A DNA stretch of 64,000 nucleotides, from assembly GCF_030711405.1 (NCBI RefSeq), contig NZ_JAULSI010000002.1, positions 111,706-175,705 of the forward strand, given 5' to 3'. Shown here piece after piece: positions 48,130-59,200 of the stretch. The notes under the pieces are model-generated. The model searched no databases, was not told where the DNA came from, and worked only from the letters and a program-made list of their open reading frames with translations. Both the position numbers and the translations under genes were made by a program. How positions within the stretch are numbered: the stretch's first letter is position 1; the number at the start of each line of letters is the position of its first letter. The stretch comes from Massilia brevitalea (GTDB lineage: Bacteria; Pseudomonadota; Gammaproteobacteria; Burkholderiales; Burkholderiaceae_D).

Positions 48130-48522
48130 TTAACGCTTCGAGAACTGCTTGGCGCGACGTGCTTTACGCAGGCCGACTTTCTTACGCTCGACTTCACGGG
48201 CGTCACGGGTGACGAAACCGGCGCGTGCCAGGTCAGCCTTGAGGCCTGCATCGTAGTCGATCAGAGCGCGGGTGATGCCGTGACGAACGGCGCCAGCCTG
48301 GCCCGACTCACCGCCGCCATGGACGTTGACCTTGATGTCGAAACGCTCGACGTTGCCGGTCAGTTCCAGCGGTTGACGGATGACCATCAGGCCGGTTTCG
48401 CGCGAGAAGTATTCGTTCGCAGGCTTGCCGTTCACGACGATCAGGCCGCTGCCGGCTTTGATGAACACGCGAGCGACTGCACTCTTGCGACGGCCGGTGC
48501 CGTAGTTGTAGTTACCGATCAT
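48130..48522 (-). CDS. rpsI: 30S ribosomal protein S9
   Basis: A 130-residue ribosomal protein with the S9 hallmarks: [37 protein letters not shown] and the basic tail [18 protein letters not shown], which reaches the P-site tRNA. It follows rplM by nine bases, the universal pairing. Confidence 0.99.
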   Translation of the reverse strand: MIGNYNYGTGRRKSAVARVFIKAGSGLIVVNGKPANEYFSRETGLMVIRQPLELTGNVERFDIKVNVHGGGESGQAGAVRHGITRALIDYDAGLKADLARAGFVTRDAREVERKKVGLRKARRAKQFSKR

Positions 48523-48531
48523 GTCAGTTCC

Positions 48532-48960
48532 TTAGAGGGTCAGTGCTTGTGGTTGCTGTGCTGCGTGCGGGTGGGTGCCTTCCGCGTACACTTTCAGCTT
48601 CTTGATCATTGCATAGCCCAGTGGGCCCTTCGGCAGCATGCCTTTGACAGCTTTTTCCAGGGCACGGCCCGGGAAGCGCTGTTGCATTTTCAGGAAGTTG
48701 GTTTCGTAGATACCGCCCGGGTAGCCCGAGTGACGGTAATAGGTCTTGGCGGTAGCCTTGGTGCCGGTCACGCGCAGTTTGCCTGCGTTGACGACGACAA
48801 TGTAGTCACCGGTATCGACGTGCGGAGTGAATTCTGGTTTGTGTTTGCCGCGCAGTCGGAGTGCCACTTCGCTGGCAACACGTCCGAGGACCAAGTCCGT
48901 CGCGTCAATCACGAACCAGTCGCGCTGGACTTCATGGCCCTTAGCGGAAAAAGTTTTCAT
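48532..48960 (-). CDS. rplM: 50S ribosomal protein L13
   Basis: A 142-residue ribosomal protein: [66 protein letters not shown] and [24 protein letters not shown] end ([20 protein letters not shown]). An assembly protein of the large subunit. AGGAAG lies six bases before the ATG. First gene of the rplM-rpsI operon. Confidence 0.99.
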   Translation of the reverse strand: MKTFSAKGHEVQRDWFVIDATDLVLGRVASEVALRLRGKHKPEFTPHVDTGDYIVVVNAGKLRVTGTKATAKTYYRHSGYPGGIYETNFLKMQQRFPGRALEKAVKGMLPKGPLGYAMIKKLKVYAEGTHPHAAQQPQALTL

Positions 48961-49281
48961 GTTGACTTCCTAAATAGGTAAATTGCTCAAATGGTGGTTC
49001 CGCAAGGGTTACTGCGGACTCTGCCTTATTGTCTTTTCCAGAGCAAATGGAAAGCCGACGATCATACCCCGTTTTCCACGGCAGCGTCAAGGCGGCCTTG
49101 TGCCACTGTCGTATCCGCGCCTGTCAATGTTCGTGCATGGTGAGCTTGCGCAAAGTCATGTTCCCTATGAGAACTAAACTCAACCACACATATGTATCTA
49201 AAAAGTGTTCTTAGTGAAACTTTTGAGTTGACCTGAGAATTGATGCCAAATTAGTATGGATCAATTGTTAGAGGAGTTTTC
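48961..49281. promoter_or_regulatory. divergent intergenic region with promoter for the S33 hydrolase gene
   Basis: No gene is supported. On the plus strand TTGACC (49228-49233), an 18-base spacer and TAGTAT (49252-49257) form a good sigma-70 promoter ending 24 bases before the start of the hydrolase gene. The rplM promoter lies on the other strand but could not be fixed. The right half is AT-rich, and distant inverted AACTCAA/TTGAGTT sit at about 49174 and 49223. Confidence 0.6.
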
Positions 49282-50727
49282 GTGAAAATTCGATCCATCC
49301 TGCTTCCCCTGGGCGCGTTGCTGCTGTCGGGCGCCGTCCAGGCTGCGCCAGCATCATCGGCCGCATCTGCTGCCAAGGCGGCCACGCGCAACTGCCACCT
49401 GCCCGGTAGCGAAGATACGCTGCGCTGCCTGGCCGTCCCGGTTCCCCTCGATTACGCCAGGCCTGGCGGCCCCGGCATCAAGATCCACGTGACGGTGGCG
49501 CCGGCCTTCCGCGAGGCCGCGCGCAACGATCCGCTGTTCGTGCTCGCCGGCGGCCCCGGCCAGGCCGGCAGCGAAGTCCTGCCCCTGCTCTCGGCCGCTT
49601 TCCGGCGCGTGCGCGCCACCCGCGACATCGTCTTCATCGACCAGCGCGGCACCGGCCTGTCGGGCAAGCTCGATTGCGAAAGCCGGCCCGAACACGAGAC
49701 CATGAGCGACGCCGAGCTCGAAGCCGAGGTGCGCGCCTGCATCACGAACAGCCGCGCGCCCTTCGGCGCCTACACCACCGCCGCGGCCGCACGCGACCTG
49801 GAGCAGGTGCGCAAAGCGCTCGGCTACGGCAAGGTGAACGTCTGGGGCGGCTCCTACGGCACCCGCCTCGGCCAGGCCTATGCGCGCGCCTTCCCCGACA
49901 GCGTGCGCACCCTGGTGCTGGACGGCGTGGCCGCGCCCGACCAGGTGATCCCGGCAGGCGGGCGCGACGGCACCGCCGCGCTCGACAAACTGTTTGCCCA
50001 GTGCGCCGCGAACGCCGCCTGCAAGGGCGCCTACCCGAACCTGCGCGCCGAGTTCGACGCCCTGGTGAAGCGCACCGAGGCCGGCATCAAGCTCTCGATC
50101 GCCGACCCGCGCACCGCCGCGCCGGTCACCTTCACCATGACCGGCCAGCGCTTCCTCGGCACCGTCCACAACATCCTGTATGCGCCGGCCGACGCGCGGC
50201 GCCTGCCCTTCCTGCTGCACAGCGCCTACAACGGGCGCTGGGAGCCTTTCATTGCGCGCCACAACATCGCCGGCGACTTCGCCAGCGACGGGTCCAGCGC
50301 CATGCTGCTGCACCTGGCCGTGGTCTGCGCCGAGGACGTGCCGCGCATGACGCCGGAACTGGCCGCGGAAGACAACGCCCTGCTCACGCGCCCGCTGGCC
50401 GAGCGCATCCCGAGCCTGTGCAAGGACATGAAGGTGCCGGCCGTGCCCTACGCTGCGCCGTCGAAGATCGCAGCGCCGGCCCTGCTGCTGTCGGGCGCGC
50501 TCGACCCGGTCACGCCGCCGCGCCGCGCCGAACGCGCCGCCGAGTTCATGAGCAACGCGCGCCACCTGGTGGTGGCGAATGCCGGCCACGGCGTGTCGCA
50601 GCTCGGCTGCGCGCCGCGCCTGCTGCGCGAATTCCTCGACAAGCCGACCGAGACCCTGAACGCCAAGTGCCTGGCCGAGATCCCGGCCCCGACCTTCCAG
50701 CTCGGCAGCGCCGGGCCGCAACCCTGA
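49282..50727 (+). CDS. exported S33-type alpha/beta hydrolase with TAP C-terminal domain
   Basis: A 481-residue protein starting at GTG 49282, preceded by GAGGAG. It has a Sec signal (SILLPLGALLLSGAVQAAPA). The fold shows the oxyanion region LFVLAGGPGQAG, DIVFIDQRGTGLSG, nucleophile elbow NVWGGSYGTRLG (Ser191), acid in LSGALDPVTPPR and histidine in VANAGHGVSQLGC. The C-terminal part matches the TAP-like domain of tripeptidyl aminopeptidases (SlpD/SlpE group). Likely a periplasmic peptidase removing N-terminal residues from short peptides. Followed after 12 bp by an ABC exporter, so possibly co-transcribed. Confidence 0.9.
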   Translation: MKIRSILLPLGALLLSGAVQAAPASSAASAAKAATRNCHLPGSEDTLRCLAVPVPLDYARPGGPGIKIHVTVAPAFREAARNDPLFVLAGGPGQAGSEVLPLLSAAFRRVRATRDIVFIDQRGTGLSGKLDCESRPEHETMSDAELEAEVRACITNSRAPFGAYTTAAAARDLEQVRKALGYGKVNVWGGSYGTRLGQAYARAFPDSVRTLVLDGVAAPDQVIPAGGRDGTAALDKLFAQCAANAACKGAYPNLRAEFDALVKRTEAGIKLSIADPRTAAPVTFTMTGQRFLGTVHNILYAPADARRLPFLLHSAYNGRWEPFIARHNIAGDFASDGSSAMLLHLAVVCAEDVPRMTPELAAEDNALLTRPLAERIPSLCKDMKVPAVPYAAPSKIAAPALLLSGALDPVTPPRRAERAAEFMSNARHLVVANAGHGVSQLGCAPRLLREFLDKPTETLNAKCLAEIPAPTFQLGSAGPQP

Positions 50728-50739
50728 ATCGAGCTCACC

Positions 50740-51470
<731 letters not shown>

Positions 51471-51474
<4 letters not shown>

Positions 51475-52670
51475 AGCCGACGAATGTAAAGCCCAAGTTT
51501 CTGGTCGTCCTGATCAAGGAGTTGCGCGAGACCTTGCGCGACAAGCGCACCCTGGGCCTGCTGGCCCTGTTCACCTTCATGTACCCGCTGATGCTGGGCT
51601 TCCTGCTGAACAAGACCATCGACCGCGCGACCAAGCCCGAGCGCGACGGCATCGAGGTGGCCGTGATCGGCGTCGCCAAGGCGCCGACCCTGATGGCCCA
51701 GCTCAAGCAGCGCAACGTCACCATCATCGACACCGGCGCGCTCGACGAGGAAGGCATCGGCGAACTGCTGCGCTCGAAAAAGTATCCGGTGGTGCTGCGC
51801 CTGTCCGACAAGTTCACCGAGAACTATACGGCGATGCGTCCGGCGCGCGTGGAGCTGTGGTTCGACTCGGCCGACGAGAATTACACGCAGCGGCGCGAAG
51901 TCGAGGACGTGCTGCAGGCCTACGGCGCCAACGTGGCCAGCGCGCGCCTGCTGGCGCACGGCGTGTCGCCAGCCACGCTGGCGCCGATCCAGGTGCAGCG
52001 CTTCGACACCGGCACCAACGCCTCGCGCTCGGCCGGCTTCATCGGCAGCATCCTGGGCATCCTGTTCCTGCCGGCCTTTATCTGCGGGATGTCGACTGCG
52101 GTCGACATCACCGCCGGCGAACGCGAGCGGCGCTCGATGGAAGTGCTGATGGCGCAGCCGGCGCGGGCCTGGGAACTGGTGACCGGCAAGTGGCTGACGG
52201 CCGGCGTGCTGGCGATCCTCGGCGTCACGCTGGAACTGGCGCTGGCGCATGCCATCCTGTCCTGGATGCCGCTCGAGGAAATCGGCATGTCCTGGGCCCT
52301 GGCCTGGCCCGACCTGGCGCTGGTGTGCGTGGCCTCGATTCCGCTGTGCCTGTTCGCGGCCGGCCTGCAGATCGCGCTGGCGATGAACGCCAAGTCGTTC
52401 AAGGAAGCGCAAAGCCTGCTGAGCATCGCGATGCTGGTGCCGCTGGTGCCGGGCGTGGTGATCTCGATGATGGAGCTGAAGACCGCCGACTGGATGTACA
52501 TGGTGCCGATGCTGTCGAACCAGACGCTGCTGCGCGAAATGGCCAAGGGCGGCGAGGTCGGCCTGTGGCCGGTGGCGATGACCTTCCTGTCGTCGGCAAT
52601 CGCGGCGGGGCTGGCGGTGGCCTTTGCCAGCTGGCGCATGAAGAGCGAGCGCTACGTGCTGTCGGTCTGA
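51471..52670 (+). CDS. ABC transporter permease, NatB-like
   Basis: A 399-residue membrane protein of the ABC-2 type. One helix near residues 27-45 (LGLLALFTFMYPLMLGFLL) is followed by a large external domain (residues ~55-190) and then five or six helices (GFIGSILGILFLPAFICGMS, VLAILGVTLELALAH, LVCVASIPLCLFAAGLQIAL, LLSIAMLVPLVPGVVISMM). ITAGERERRSMEVLMAQPAR is the conserved cytoplasmic loop of NatB/CcmB-like exporters. The substrate, possibly sodium or a toxic organic, cannot be read from sequence. Confidence 0.93.
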
Positions 52671-52762
52671 GCGGCCGCCGTCTCGTGCAACACCAGGCCA
52701 CCCCGGCATGCCGCGGTGGCCTGTTCTACAATGTGGGCAGACAAAACAGCGGAGAAACGCAC

Positions 52763-53188
52763 ATGGAAGTCAAAGTCAGCTGGAACGGCCCGTCGGGAAT
52801 GGGTTTTCGCGCCGAGACCGGGTCGGGCCATACCGTCATGATGGATGGCGCGCCGGAAGCCGGCGGCCACAACACGGCGGCGCGGCCGATGGAACTGGTG
52901 CTGGCCGGCACCGGCGGCTGCACCGCCTTCGACGTGGTGCTGATCCTGAAGCGCAGCCGCGAAGAGGTGCTGGGCTGCGACGTGACGCTGCGGGCCGAAC
53001 GGGCGGAGGTCGACCCGAAGGTGTTCACGCGGATTAACTTCCACTTCACGGTGAGCGGACGTAATTTGAAGCCGGCGGCGGTGGAGCGCGCGGTCAGGCT
53101 GTCGCACGAGAAGTACTGCTCGGCGTCGATCATGCTGGCCAAGACGGCCACGATCACGCATTCGTTTGAGATCGTGGAAGCCGCCTGA
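52763..53188 (+). CDS. OsmC/YhfA family protein
   Basis: A 141-residue protein of the OsmC/Ohr fold: ARPMELVLAGTGGCTAFDVV with Cys53 and LSHEKYCSASIMLAKTATIT with Cys119, the pair that reduces organic peroxides in OsmC proteins. RPMELVLAGTGGC is closer to the YhfA-like subgroup, whose substrate is less clear. GGAGAAAC precedes the ATG at 52763. Separate from the ABC operon by 92 bp. Confidence 0.93.
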   Translation: MEVKVSWNGPSGMGFRAETGSGHTVMMDGAPEAGGHNTAARPMELVLAGTGGCTAFDVVLILKRSREEVLGCDVTLRAERAEVDPKVFTRINFHFTVSGRNLKPAAVERAVRLSHEKYCSASIMLAKTATITHSFEIVEAA

Positions 53189-53210
53189 CTATCGGGACTT
53201 TGCGGTTGAC

Positions 53211-53244
53211 TTCGTAGGGTGGGCACAGGTGCCCACCCTACGAA
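53211..53244. repeat. perfect 34-bp GGGTGGGCAC palindrome
   Basis: TTCGTAGGGTGGGCAC, AG, then its exact reverse complement. It lies between convergent OsmC and coq7 genes and can act as a hairpin on either strand, perhaps as a shared terminator despite lacking a T-run. This is the same sequence family as at 34984, 44185 and 58968. Confidence 0.85.
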
Positions 53245-53284
53245 AACCCGCGCCGGCGCATGTCGCTACGCCGGACGCCGATGA

Positions 53285-53929
53285 TCACACGTAATACGCC
53301 GTCGTCGTCATCACCTTCGCAAATGCCTTCATCGCCACCTTGACCGGCACCGGCATCTCGGCCGCGCCCAGCGCCTGCGCCGCGGCGCCGTGGGCGATTT
53401 CATCGACGCGCATCTGTTCGACGATGGCGCGCGACTTGGCGTCCTGCACGGGCAGCTGGTCGAGGTGGCTGTTCAGGTGCGCTTCGACCTGGCGCTCGGT
53501 CTCGACCACGAAGCCGAGGCTGTTGGCGTCGCCCAGCTTGGCGGCCACCGTACCCATCGCATAGGCGCCGGCATACCACAGGGGATTGAGCACGCTCGGC
53601 TGCGAGCCCAGTTCCGACAGGCGCTGCGCGGTCCAGGCCAGGTGGTCTTCTTCCTCGCGCCCCGCTTCCTCGAACTGCTGGCGCATCTGCGGGCTCATGG
53701 CGTGGCGCGCCTGCGAATCGTACAGCGCCTGGGCGCAGACTTCGCCGACATGGTTCACGCGCATCAGGCCGGCGCTGTGGCGCGATTCGCGCTCGTCGAG
53801 TTCGCAATCGACGGCATGCGCCGCCGGGTTCGGGCGCGACGACGCGGCCACGCCGCCGACCACGCGCAGCGCCTTGTCGAAGCCGACGATCAGCTGGTCG
53901 AGGGGAGGAAGAAAACGGTTCGCTAACAT
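53285..53929 (-). CDS. coq7: 2-polyprenyl-3-methyl-6-methoxy-1,4-benzoquinone monooxygenase Coq7
   Basis: A di-iron hydroxylase of ubiquinone synthesis that acts at the membrane surface. The 214-residue protein carries the iron-binding ExxH patterns: [49 protein letters not shown] and [15 protein letters not shown] 53929 ([14 protein letters not shown]) was chosen; a TTG four codons upstream is less likely. Betaproteobacteria often use Coq7 rather than UbiF for this step. Confidence 0.97.
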   Translation of the reverse strand: MLANRFLPPLDQLIVGFDKALRVVGGVAASSRPNPAAHAVDCELDERESRHSAGLMRVNHVGEVCAQALYDSQARHAMSPQMRQQFEEAGREEEDHLAWTAQRLSELGSQPSVLNPLWYAGAYAMGTVAAKLGDANSLGFVVETERQVEAHLNSHLDQLPVQDAKSRAIVEQMRVDEIAHGAAAQALGAAEMPVPVKVAMKAFAKVMTTTAYYV

Positions 53930-54168
53930 AGTATTTTTCAAATGGGTCGCGGGAAACCGCCATTATATGCCCGCTACGGCAAGCCCTGCCGCGCCGCTCT
54001 TTCCCTGCTACGCCCGTACGCCCTGTCCCGCGTTTTTGCAATCTGGCCCGCCCAGCGCGTCGTGCGTCGCATCGCCCGCCCGGCTCGACCGTTATTGACT
54101 ACAATGCAGGCGTCAAGAAGGCTTGGCGGACACGGGCCGTCACGCAAGAGCCCACCCCTGGAGTCCGC

Positions 54169-55062
54169 ATGGAATTACGCATCCGCAATCTGTCCAAGAC
54201 CTACGCCAATGGCGTGGTGGCCCTGGACAAGGTCACGCTGAACATCCCGCAAGGCATGTTCGGCCTGCTGGGGCCGAACGGCGCCGGCAAGTCGACCCTG
54301 ATGCGCATCCTGGCCACGCTGCAGGAGTGCGATGCCGGCTCGGTCTTCCTCGACGATATCGACGTGCTCGACGAAAAGGACGAAGTGCGGCGCATGCTCG
54401 GCTACCTGCCGCAGGACTTCGGCGTCTACCCGAAGGTCACCGCCTACGAATTGCTGGACCACTTCGCCCAGCTGAAAGGCCTGTCCCATAAACACCGCCG
54501 CCGCGAAGTGGTCGACGGCCTGCTCCAGCAGACCAATTTGTTCGAGGTGCGCCACCAGAAGCTGGGCACCTTCTCGGGCGGCATGCGCCAGCGCTTCGGC
54601 GTGGCGCAAGCCCTGATCGGCGACCCGCAACTGATCATCGTCGACGAGCCCACCGCCGGCCTCGACCCGCAGGAACGGGTACGCTTCCACAACCTGCTGT
54701 CGGACATCGGCGCCGACAAGACCGTGCTGCTCTCGACCCACATCGTGTCCGACGTGGCCGATTTGTGCGCCAACATGGCCATCATCCACAAGGGCCGCGT
54801 GCTGCTGTGCGGCGAGCCGCTGCGCCTGATCGCAGGCATCGAAGACTGCATCTGGTCGCGCTACGTCGACAAGGCCGACCTGCCGCTGTTCCAGAAGCAG
54901 CACGCGGTGATCTCGACGCGCCTGCGCGCCGGCCGCACCCTGGTCCACGTGTACGACGAGAACGATCCGGGCATGGGCTTCGAGCCGGCCCACGCCAGCC
55001 TGGAAGACGTGTACTTCGCCACCATCGCGGGCCGCTACGACGGCGCAGCCGGGAACTGCTGA
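54169..55062 (+). CDS. ABC transporter ATP-binding protein (partner of giant permease)
   Basis: A 297-residue ABC ATPase: Walker A GLLGPNGAGKSTLMRIL, Q-loop LGYLPQDFGVYP, signature GTFSGGMRQRFGVAQAL, Walker B LIIVDEPTAGLDP and H-loop STHIVSDV, then a ~80-residue C-terminal extension ending ASLEDVYFATIAG. GGAG six bases before ATG 54169. The next gene starts 3 bases after its stop and encodes the membrane part, so they form a two-gene operon. Confidence 0.95.
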   Translation: MELRIRNLSKTYANGVVALDKVTLNIPQGMFGLLGPNGAGKSTLMRILATLQECDAGSVFLDDIDVLDEKDEVRRMLGYLPQDFGVYPKVTAYELLDHFAQLKGLSHKHRRREVVDGLLQQTNLFEVRHQKLGTFSGGMRQRFGVAQALIGDPQLIIVDEPTAGLDPQERVRFHNLLSDIGADKTVLLSTHIVSDVADLCANMAIIHKGRVLLCGEPLRLIAGIEDCIWSRYVDKADLPLFQKQHAVISTRLRAGRTLVHVYDENDPGMGFEPAHASLEDVYFATIAGRYDGAAGNC

Positions 55063-55065
55063 ATC

Positions 55066-58000
55066 ATGACCGCGCTGTTCGCGATCGCCCGCTTCGAATT
55101 CCGGCAGCGCCTGCGCCAGCTGCCGACCTGGGTCTACTTCGGCGTCTTCGTGGCGCTGGCCATGCTGTGGACGGCCGCCGCCGGCGGCGCCTTCAAGGAG
55201 ACCGTGGTCGCATTCGGCGCGCGCGTGCTGATCGACGCGCCGCGCCAGGTGGCGCTGTCGACCGCCTTCCTCGGCTGCCTCGGCGTGGTGGTGATTGCCG
55301 CCGTGATGGGACGCGCGGTGCAGCAGGACTTCGAGCACGAGATGCACCACTTCTTCTTCAGCGCGCCGATCGGCAAGCATGCCTATGTGTTCGGGCGCTT
55401 CCTCGGCGCCTGGGCAGTGCTGGCCTTTGTCTTCGGCGGCATCGTGCTCGGCGCCTGGCTGGGCCGGCTGCTGCCCGGGATCGACCCCGACCGCCTGGGC
55501 GGCGCCAGCCTGGCGGCCTACCTGCTGCCCTGGCTGTTCACGCTGCTGCCGAACATCTTCATCTTCGGCGCGATCTTCTTCGTGCTGGCGGCGCTGACCC
55601 GGCGCATGCTGCCGGTCTACGTGGCCAGTATCGTGCTGCTGGTCGGCTACACGGTGGCGCCCTCGCTGGCGCGCGACTTCGACTTCAAGCTGCTGGGTTC
55701 CCTGATCGACCCCTTCGGCACCACGGCCCTGATCACCCTCACCGAATACTGGCCCACCGCCGAACGCAATGCCCAACCGGTGCTGCTGGAAGGCGTGTAC
55801 CTGGCGAACCGCCTGGCCTGGTGCGGCTTCGGGCTGGCGGTGCTGCTGCTCGGCTACTGGCGCCTGCACCTCACCGGCCCGCTGGAAAACCGCCGCAGCG
55901 AGCCGCGCGCGGACAGCGCCGCTGCAACCGCCGCGGACCTGGCAGCGCATCCGGCGCAGGCCGCAGCCACGCGCGAGCGGCCCGACTTCGCACGGCGCAG
56001 CCTGGCGCTGCTGCTGGCCAGGCAGACCTGGCTGCAGCTGCGCCAGTCGGTCGCCACCCTGCCCTTCGTGCTGATCACACTGGCCGGCCTGGCGATGCTG
56101 GTGGCCGGCAGCTTCGGCATCGGCACGCTGCACGGCGCCAGCATCTATCCGGTCACCGCCCAGATGGTGGAACTGGTGCGCGACGGCTTTTCCCTGTTCC
56201 TGCTGATCGTCACCACCCTGTATGCGGGGCAGCTGGTCTGGCGCGAGCGCGACGCCCGCAGCGCCCAGCTGTTCGACGCCCTGCCCCTGCCCGGCTGGCT
56301 GGCGCCGCTCTCGAAGACCCTGGCCCTGGTCGGCATGCAGGCCCTGCTGCTGGCGCTGGCGATGCTGGCCGCGATGCTGTGCCAGGTCCTGCGCGGCTAC
56401 TTCGCGCTCGAATTCGGCCTCTACCTGCGCACCTTCTCGATCCTGCTGCCGCAATGGGCGGTGCTGGCGGTGCTGTCGGTAACGGTGATGGCGCTGTGCA
56501 GCCGCAAGTACGCCGGCTACGCGCTGCTGGTGGCCCTGCACGTAGCGGGCATGGTGACCGCGGGACTGGGGCTGGACCACGTGCTGCTGTCGGGCGCCAT
56601 GCCGCCGCTGCCGTGGTCGGGCATGAACGGCTACGGCCACCTCCTGCAGCGCGAGCGAATGTTAGAGCTGTACTGGGGCAGCCTGGCGCTGATGCTGCTG
56701 GTGCTGGCCGTGGTGCTGTGGCCGCGCGGCGTGAACCCCGAATTCGGCAGCCGCCTGCGCCTGGCGCGCCAGAACCTGGGGCGCGGCGTGCTGGCCGCCT
56801 TCGGCATCGGCCTGCTGCTGTTCGGCGCCAGCGGCGCGCTGCTGTGGTACGAACTCGACGTGGCCGGGAACTACACGAGCACGCGCGCCCAGGACGCGCG
56901 CCGCGCCGAATACGAAACGCGCTACCGGCACTTCGCCGCCCTGCTGCAACCGCGCCTGATGGAGGTGGCGCTGCGCGTCGACCTGCATCCGCGCACGCGC
57001 ATGCTGGCGGTCGCCGGCAGCTACCAGCTGGAAAACGCCGGCGCCGCGCCGCTGTCGGAACTGGTGGTGTATCAGCGCCCTGGCGCCGACCTGGTCGCGC
57101 GCCTGTCGCAGCCGGCGCGCCTGCTCGACGCCGACCGCGCGCGCGGCTTCTATCGCTACCGCCTGGACACGCCGCTGGCGCCGGGCGCGCGCCTGGCATA
57201 CGACTTCCAGCTGAGCGCCGCGCCAGCCGGCCCGCTCGGCTTCGGCACCGACACGCCGGTGGCCGCCAACGGCAGCTGGCTCACCGACGAAGACCTGCCG
57301 CGCATCGGCTACCAGGAAGCGGTGGAACTGAGCGACGAGCGCGACCGGCGCCGCCATGGCCTGGGCCCGCGCGCCCGGCCCGCAGCTACGGCTGCCGCTG
57401 CGGCGGGCGGACAGCGCATCCGCTTCGAGGCGCTGGTGACTACCAGCGTCGACCAGATCGCGGTGGCGCCCGGCGCGCTGGAGCGCGAGTGGATCGCCGG
57501 CGAGCGCCGCCACTTCCGCTACCGCGCCGAACAGCCCATCCTGGCCCGCTATGCGATCGCCTCGGCGCGCTACACGGTGCGCCACGAGCGCTGGCAGGAC
57601 GTGGCGATCGACGCCTTCTACCAGCCCGGTCACGAAGCGAACGTCGAGCGCCTGGTGCGCGGCGCCAGCGCGGCGCTCGACTACGGCACACGCGCCTTCG
57701 GCTCCTACCGCCTGCACGACCTGCGCCTGGTGGAAACGCCGCGCAGCGCCGGCCCGGCGCGCGCCTTCCCCGGCATGATCGCCCTGCCCGAGAACGGCGC
57801 CTTCATCGCGCGCGCCGACAGCGTCGAGCGCGGCGAGATCGACTATCCCTTCTACATGGGCGCCTACAACACGGCGCGCCAGTGGTGGGGCCAGCAATTG
57901 ACGTCGCCGAACGCGCTGCTGACCGATGGCCTGGCCGAGTACACGGCCCTGATGACGCTGCGCCGCAGCCTGGGCTCGACCGCGATGCGGCGCTACCTGC

Positions 58001-58614
58001 GCCAGGACCTGCAAGCCTACCTGCTGGGCCGCGCCACCGCCACCGGACGCGAAGTGCCGCTGGCGCAGGCCGGCCTGGATACCTGGCTGGGGCAGCGCAA
58101 GGGCGGGCTGGCGCTCTACCTGCTGCAGGACCAGCTGGGCGAAGACAAGGTGAATGCGGTGCTGCGCGATTTCCTGGCGCGCCATGTTGCGGAGGCGGGC
58201 GCGGGCGCGGCGGCGGACCTGGTGGCGGCACTGCGCGCAGTGGCGCCGGCCGACAAGGCCTACCTGGTGCACGATCTGTTCGAGGCGGTGGTGCTGTACG
58301 AGAACCGCGCCGACAGCGCCAGCACGCGGCGCCGCGCGGACGGCAAGTACGAGGTGACCCTGCACGCCAGCGCAGCCAAGCTGCGCACCGGGGGCGCGCT
58401 CGAACAGCAGCTGCCGCTGGCCGACTACATCGAATTCGGCGTGGACGACCGCGACGGCAATCCGCTGGTACGCGACAGGAGACTGGTGCGCGAGGGTGCG
58501 CTGGTGCTATCCTTTATCGTCGACGCGCAACCGGGACGGGCCGGCATCGATCCCGACCATAAACTCATCGACAAGAAACCGACAGATAATATGGTTCCTG
58601 TCGACAACGAATGA
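55066..58614 (+). CDS. giant ABC permease fused to a degenerate M1-peptidase domain
   Basis: A 1182-residue protein. Residues 1-620 form two ABC-2-type blocks of helices ([56 protein letters not shown] and others). A further helix near 565-585 ([20 protein letters not shown]) leads to a large exterior region that resembles M1 aminopeptidases. At the expected zinc site the sequence is YNTARQWWG (Tyr934-Arg938) where active M1 enzymes have HExxHQWWG; the downstream glutamate segment [13 protein letters not shown] is kept. Catalysis is therefore probably lost. Homologous fusions with intact sites are known in other bacteria. The domain could bind rather than cut peptides. Confidence 0.88.
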   Translation: MTALFAIARFEFRQRLRQLPTWVYFGVFVALAMLWTAAAGGAFKETVVAFGARVLIDAPRQVALSTAFLGCLGVVVIAAVMGRAVQQDFEHEMHHFFFSAPIGKHAYVFGRFLGAWAVLAFVFGGIVLGAWLGRLLPGIDPDRLGGASLAAYLLPWLFTLLPNIFIFGAIFFVLAALTRRMLPVYVASIVLLVGYTVAPSLARDFDFKLLGSLIDPFGTTALITLTEYWPTAERNAQPVLLEGVYLANRLAWCGFGLAVLLLGYWRLHLTGPLENRRSEPRADSAAATAADLAAHPAQAAATRERPDFARRSLALLLARQTWLQLRQSVATLPFVLITLAGLAMLVAGSFGIGTLHGASIYPVTAQMVELVRDGFSLFLLIVTTLYAGQLVWRERDARSAQLFDALPLPGWLAPLSKTLALVGMQALLLALAMLAAMLCQVLRGYFALEFGLYLRTFSILLPQWAVLAVLSVTVMALCSRKYAGYALLVALHVAGMVTAGLGLDHVLLSGAMPPLPWSGMNGYGHLLQRERMLELYWGSLALMLLVLAVVLWPRGVNPEFGSRLRLARQNLGRGVLAAFGIGLLLFGASGALLWYELDVAGNYTSTRAQDARRAEYETRYRHFAALLQPRLMEVALRVDLHPRTRMLAVAGSYQLENAGAAPLSELVVYQRPGADLVARLSQPARLLDADRARGFYRYRLDTPLAPGARLAYDFQLSAAPAGPLGFGTDTPVAANGSWLTDEDLPRIGYQEAVELSDERDRRRHGLGPRARPAATAAAAAGGQRIRFEALVTTSVDQIAVAPGALEREWIAGERRHFRYRAEQPILARYAIASARYTVRHERWQDVAIDAFYQPGHEANVERLVRGASAALDYGTRAFGSYRLHDLRLVETPRSAGPARAFPGMIALPENGAFIARADSVERGEIDYPFYMGAYNTARQWWGQQLTSPNALLTDGLAEYTALMTLRRSLGSTAMRRYLRQDLQAYLLGRATATGREVPLAQAGLDTWLGQRKGGLALYLLQDQLGEDKVNAVLRDFLARHVAEAGAGAAADLVAALRAVAPADKAYLVHDLFEAVVLYENRADSASTRRRADGKYEVTLHASAAKLRTGGALEQQLPLADYIEFGVDDRDGNPLVRDRRLVREGALVLSFIVDAQPGRAGIDPDHKLIDKKPTDNMVPVDNE

Positions 58615-58657
58615 TTCTCGATATATCATCCCAGCCACTATTCACAGTGAGGTTATG

Positions 58658-58864
58658 ATGTCGCCCATGGTCGCCGAAATTAGCGAAAAAATTCAACTGC
58701 TGAGCGCTGAAGAAAAGAACGAACTGTTGCGCGTGCTATTGAAGGACGTCGACGGCACCGACGAGGATGCCGACGAAGCCTGGCGCAATGAAGTGGTGCG
58801 CCGCGTAAAGGCGATCCGGAATGGCGAAGCGGCGATCAAGGCGCTGCAGGATTGGCAGGAATAA
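58658..58864 (+). CDS. small addiction-module-component-like protein (antitoxin-like)
   Basis: A 68-residue acidic, helical protein: IQLLSAEEKNELLRVLLKDV, DEDADEAWRNEVVRRVKAIR, NGEAAIKALQ. The pattern (L-x-x-EE-x-x-L-x-x-x-L, D-x-D-x-x-AW-x-x-E-x-x-RR) resembles the TIGR02574 addiction-module family, antitoxins that sit in front of a RelE/ParE toxin. No toxin gene follows: a terminator begins 27 bases after the stop. ATG 58658 was chosen because GAGG has better spacing than for the ATG one codon earlier. Confidence 0.6.
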   Translation: MSPMVAEISEKIQLLSAEEKNELLRVLLKDVDGTDEDADEAWRNEVVRRVKAIRNGEAAIKALQDWQE

Positions 58865-58893
58865 GCGCTGCTGGATATGCTTGGATAATAAAA

Positions 58894-58923
58894 AACCGCG
58901 ATGTGAGCATCGCGGTTTTTTTT
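58894..58923 (+). terminator. intrinsic terminator after the antitoxin-like gene
   Basis: A 10-bp stem AACCGCGATG / CATCGCGGTT with a TGAG loop, flanked by A's on the left and eight T's on the right, so it could work in both directions. Confidence 0.93.
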
Positions 58924-58967
58924 CGTCTCGAGAATATGATTCGGTCGAATATGGCGGCAACGCCAAT

Positions 58968-59180
58968 CGTACGGTGGGCACCCCGTGCCCACGCGGAACG
59001 ATGATCATTGGCGACGGTTTTCCATCGAAAATAAACCATGCCGCCGGCGTATCGAAGAGCATCTCGCTAGCGTTTCATCCATCATCGACGCCGCGGAGCG
59101 AATCATATCGGCCGCAGAATCCGGATGAACACGTAACCGCGTGGGCACGGAGTGCCTTGCGCGGCCCGGCCCACCGTACG
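58968..59180. repeat. inverted pair of GGGTGGGCAC-type repeats upstream of topB 3' end
   Basis: Forward unit CGTACGGTGGGCACCCCGTG plus CCCACGCGG at 58968-58996; inverse unit at 59137-59180 starting CCGCGTGGGCACGGAGTGCC, broken by a ~13-base insertion (TTGCGCGGCCCGG), ending CCCACCGTACG. The 140 bases between have no gene. The pair fills most of the 336-bp gap before topB, which is otherwise empty. Confidence 0.75.
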
Positions 59181-59200
59181 GTTTGCCATCCAGCCGGAAT

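Noticed and set aside
54175..56640. 821-codon open frame antisense to the ABC operon
   Set aside because: Composition is Gln/Arg/His-rich noise typical of a reverse frame of GC-rich coding DNA; the sense genes are clear.
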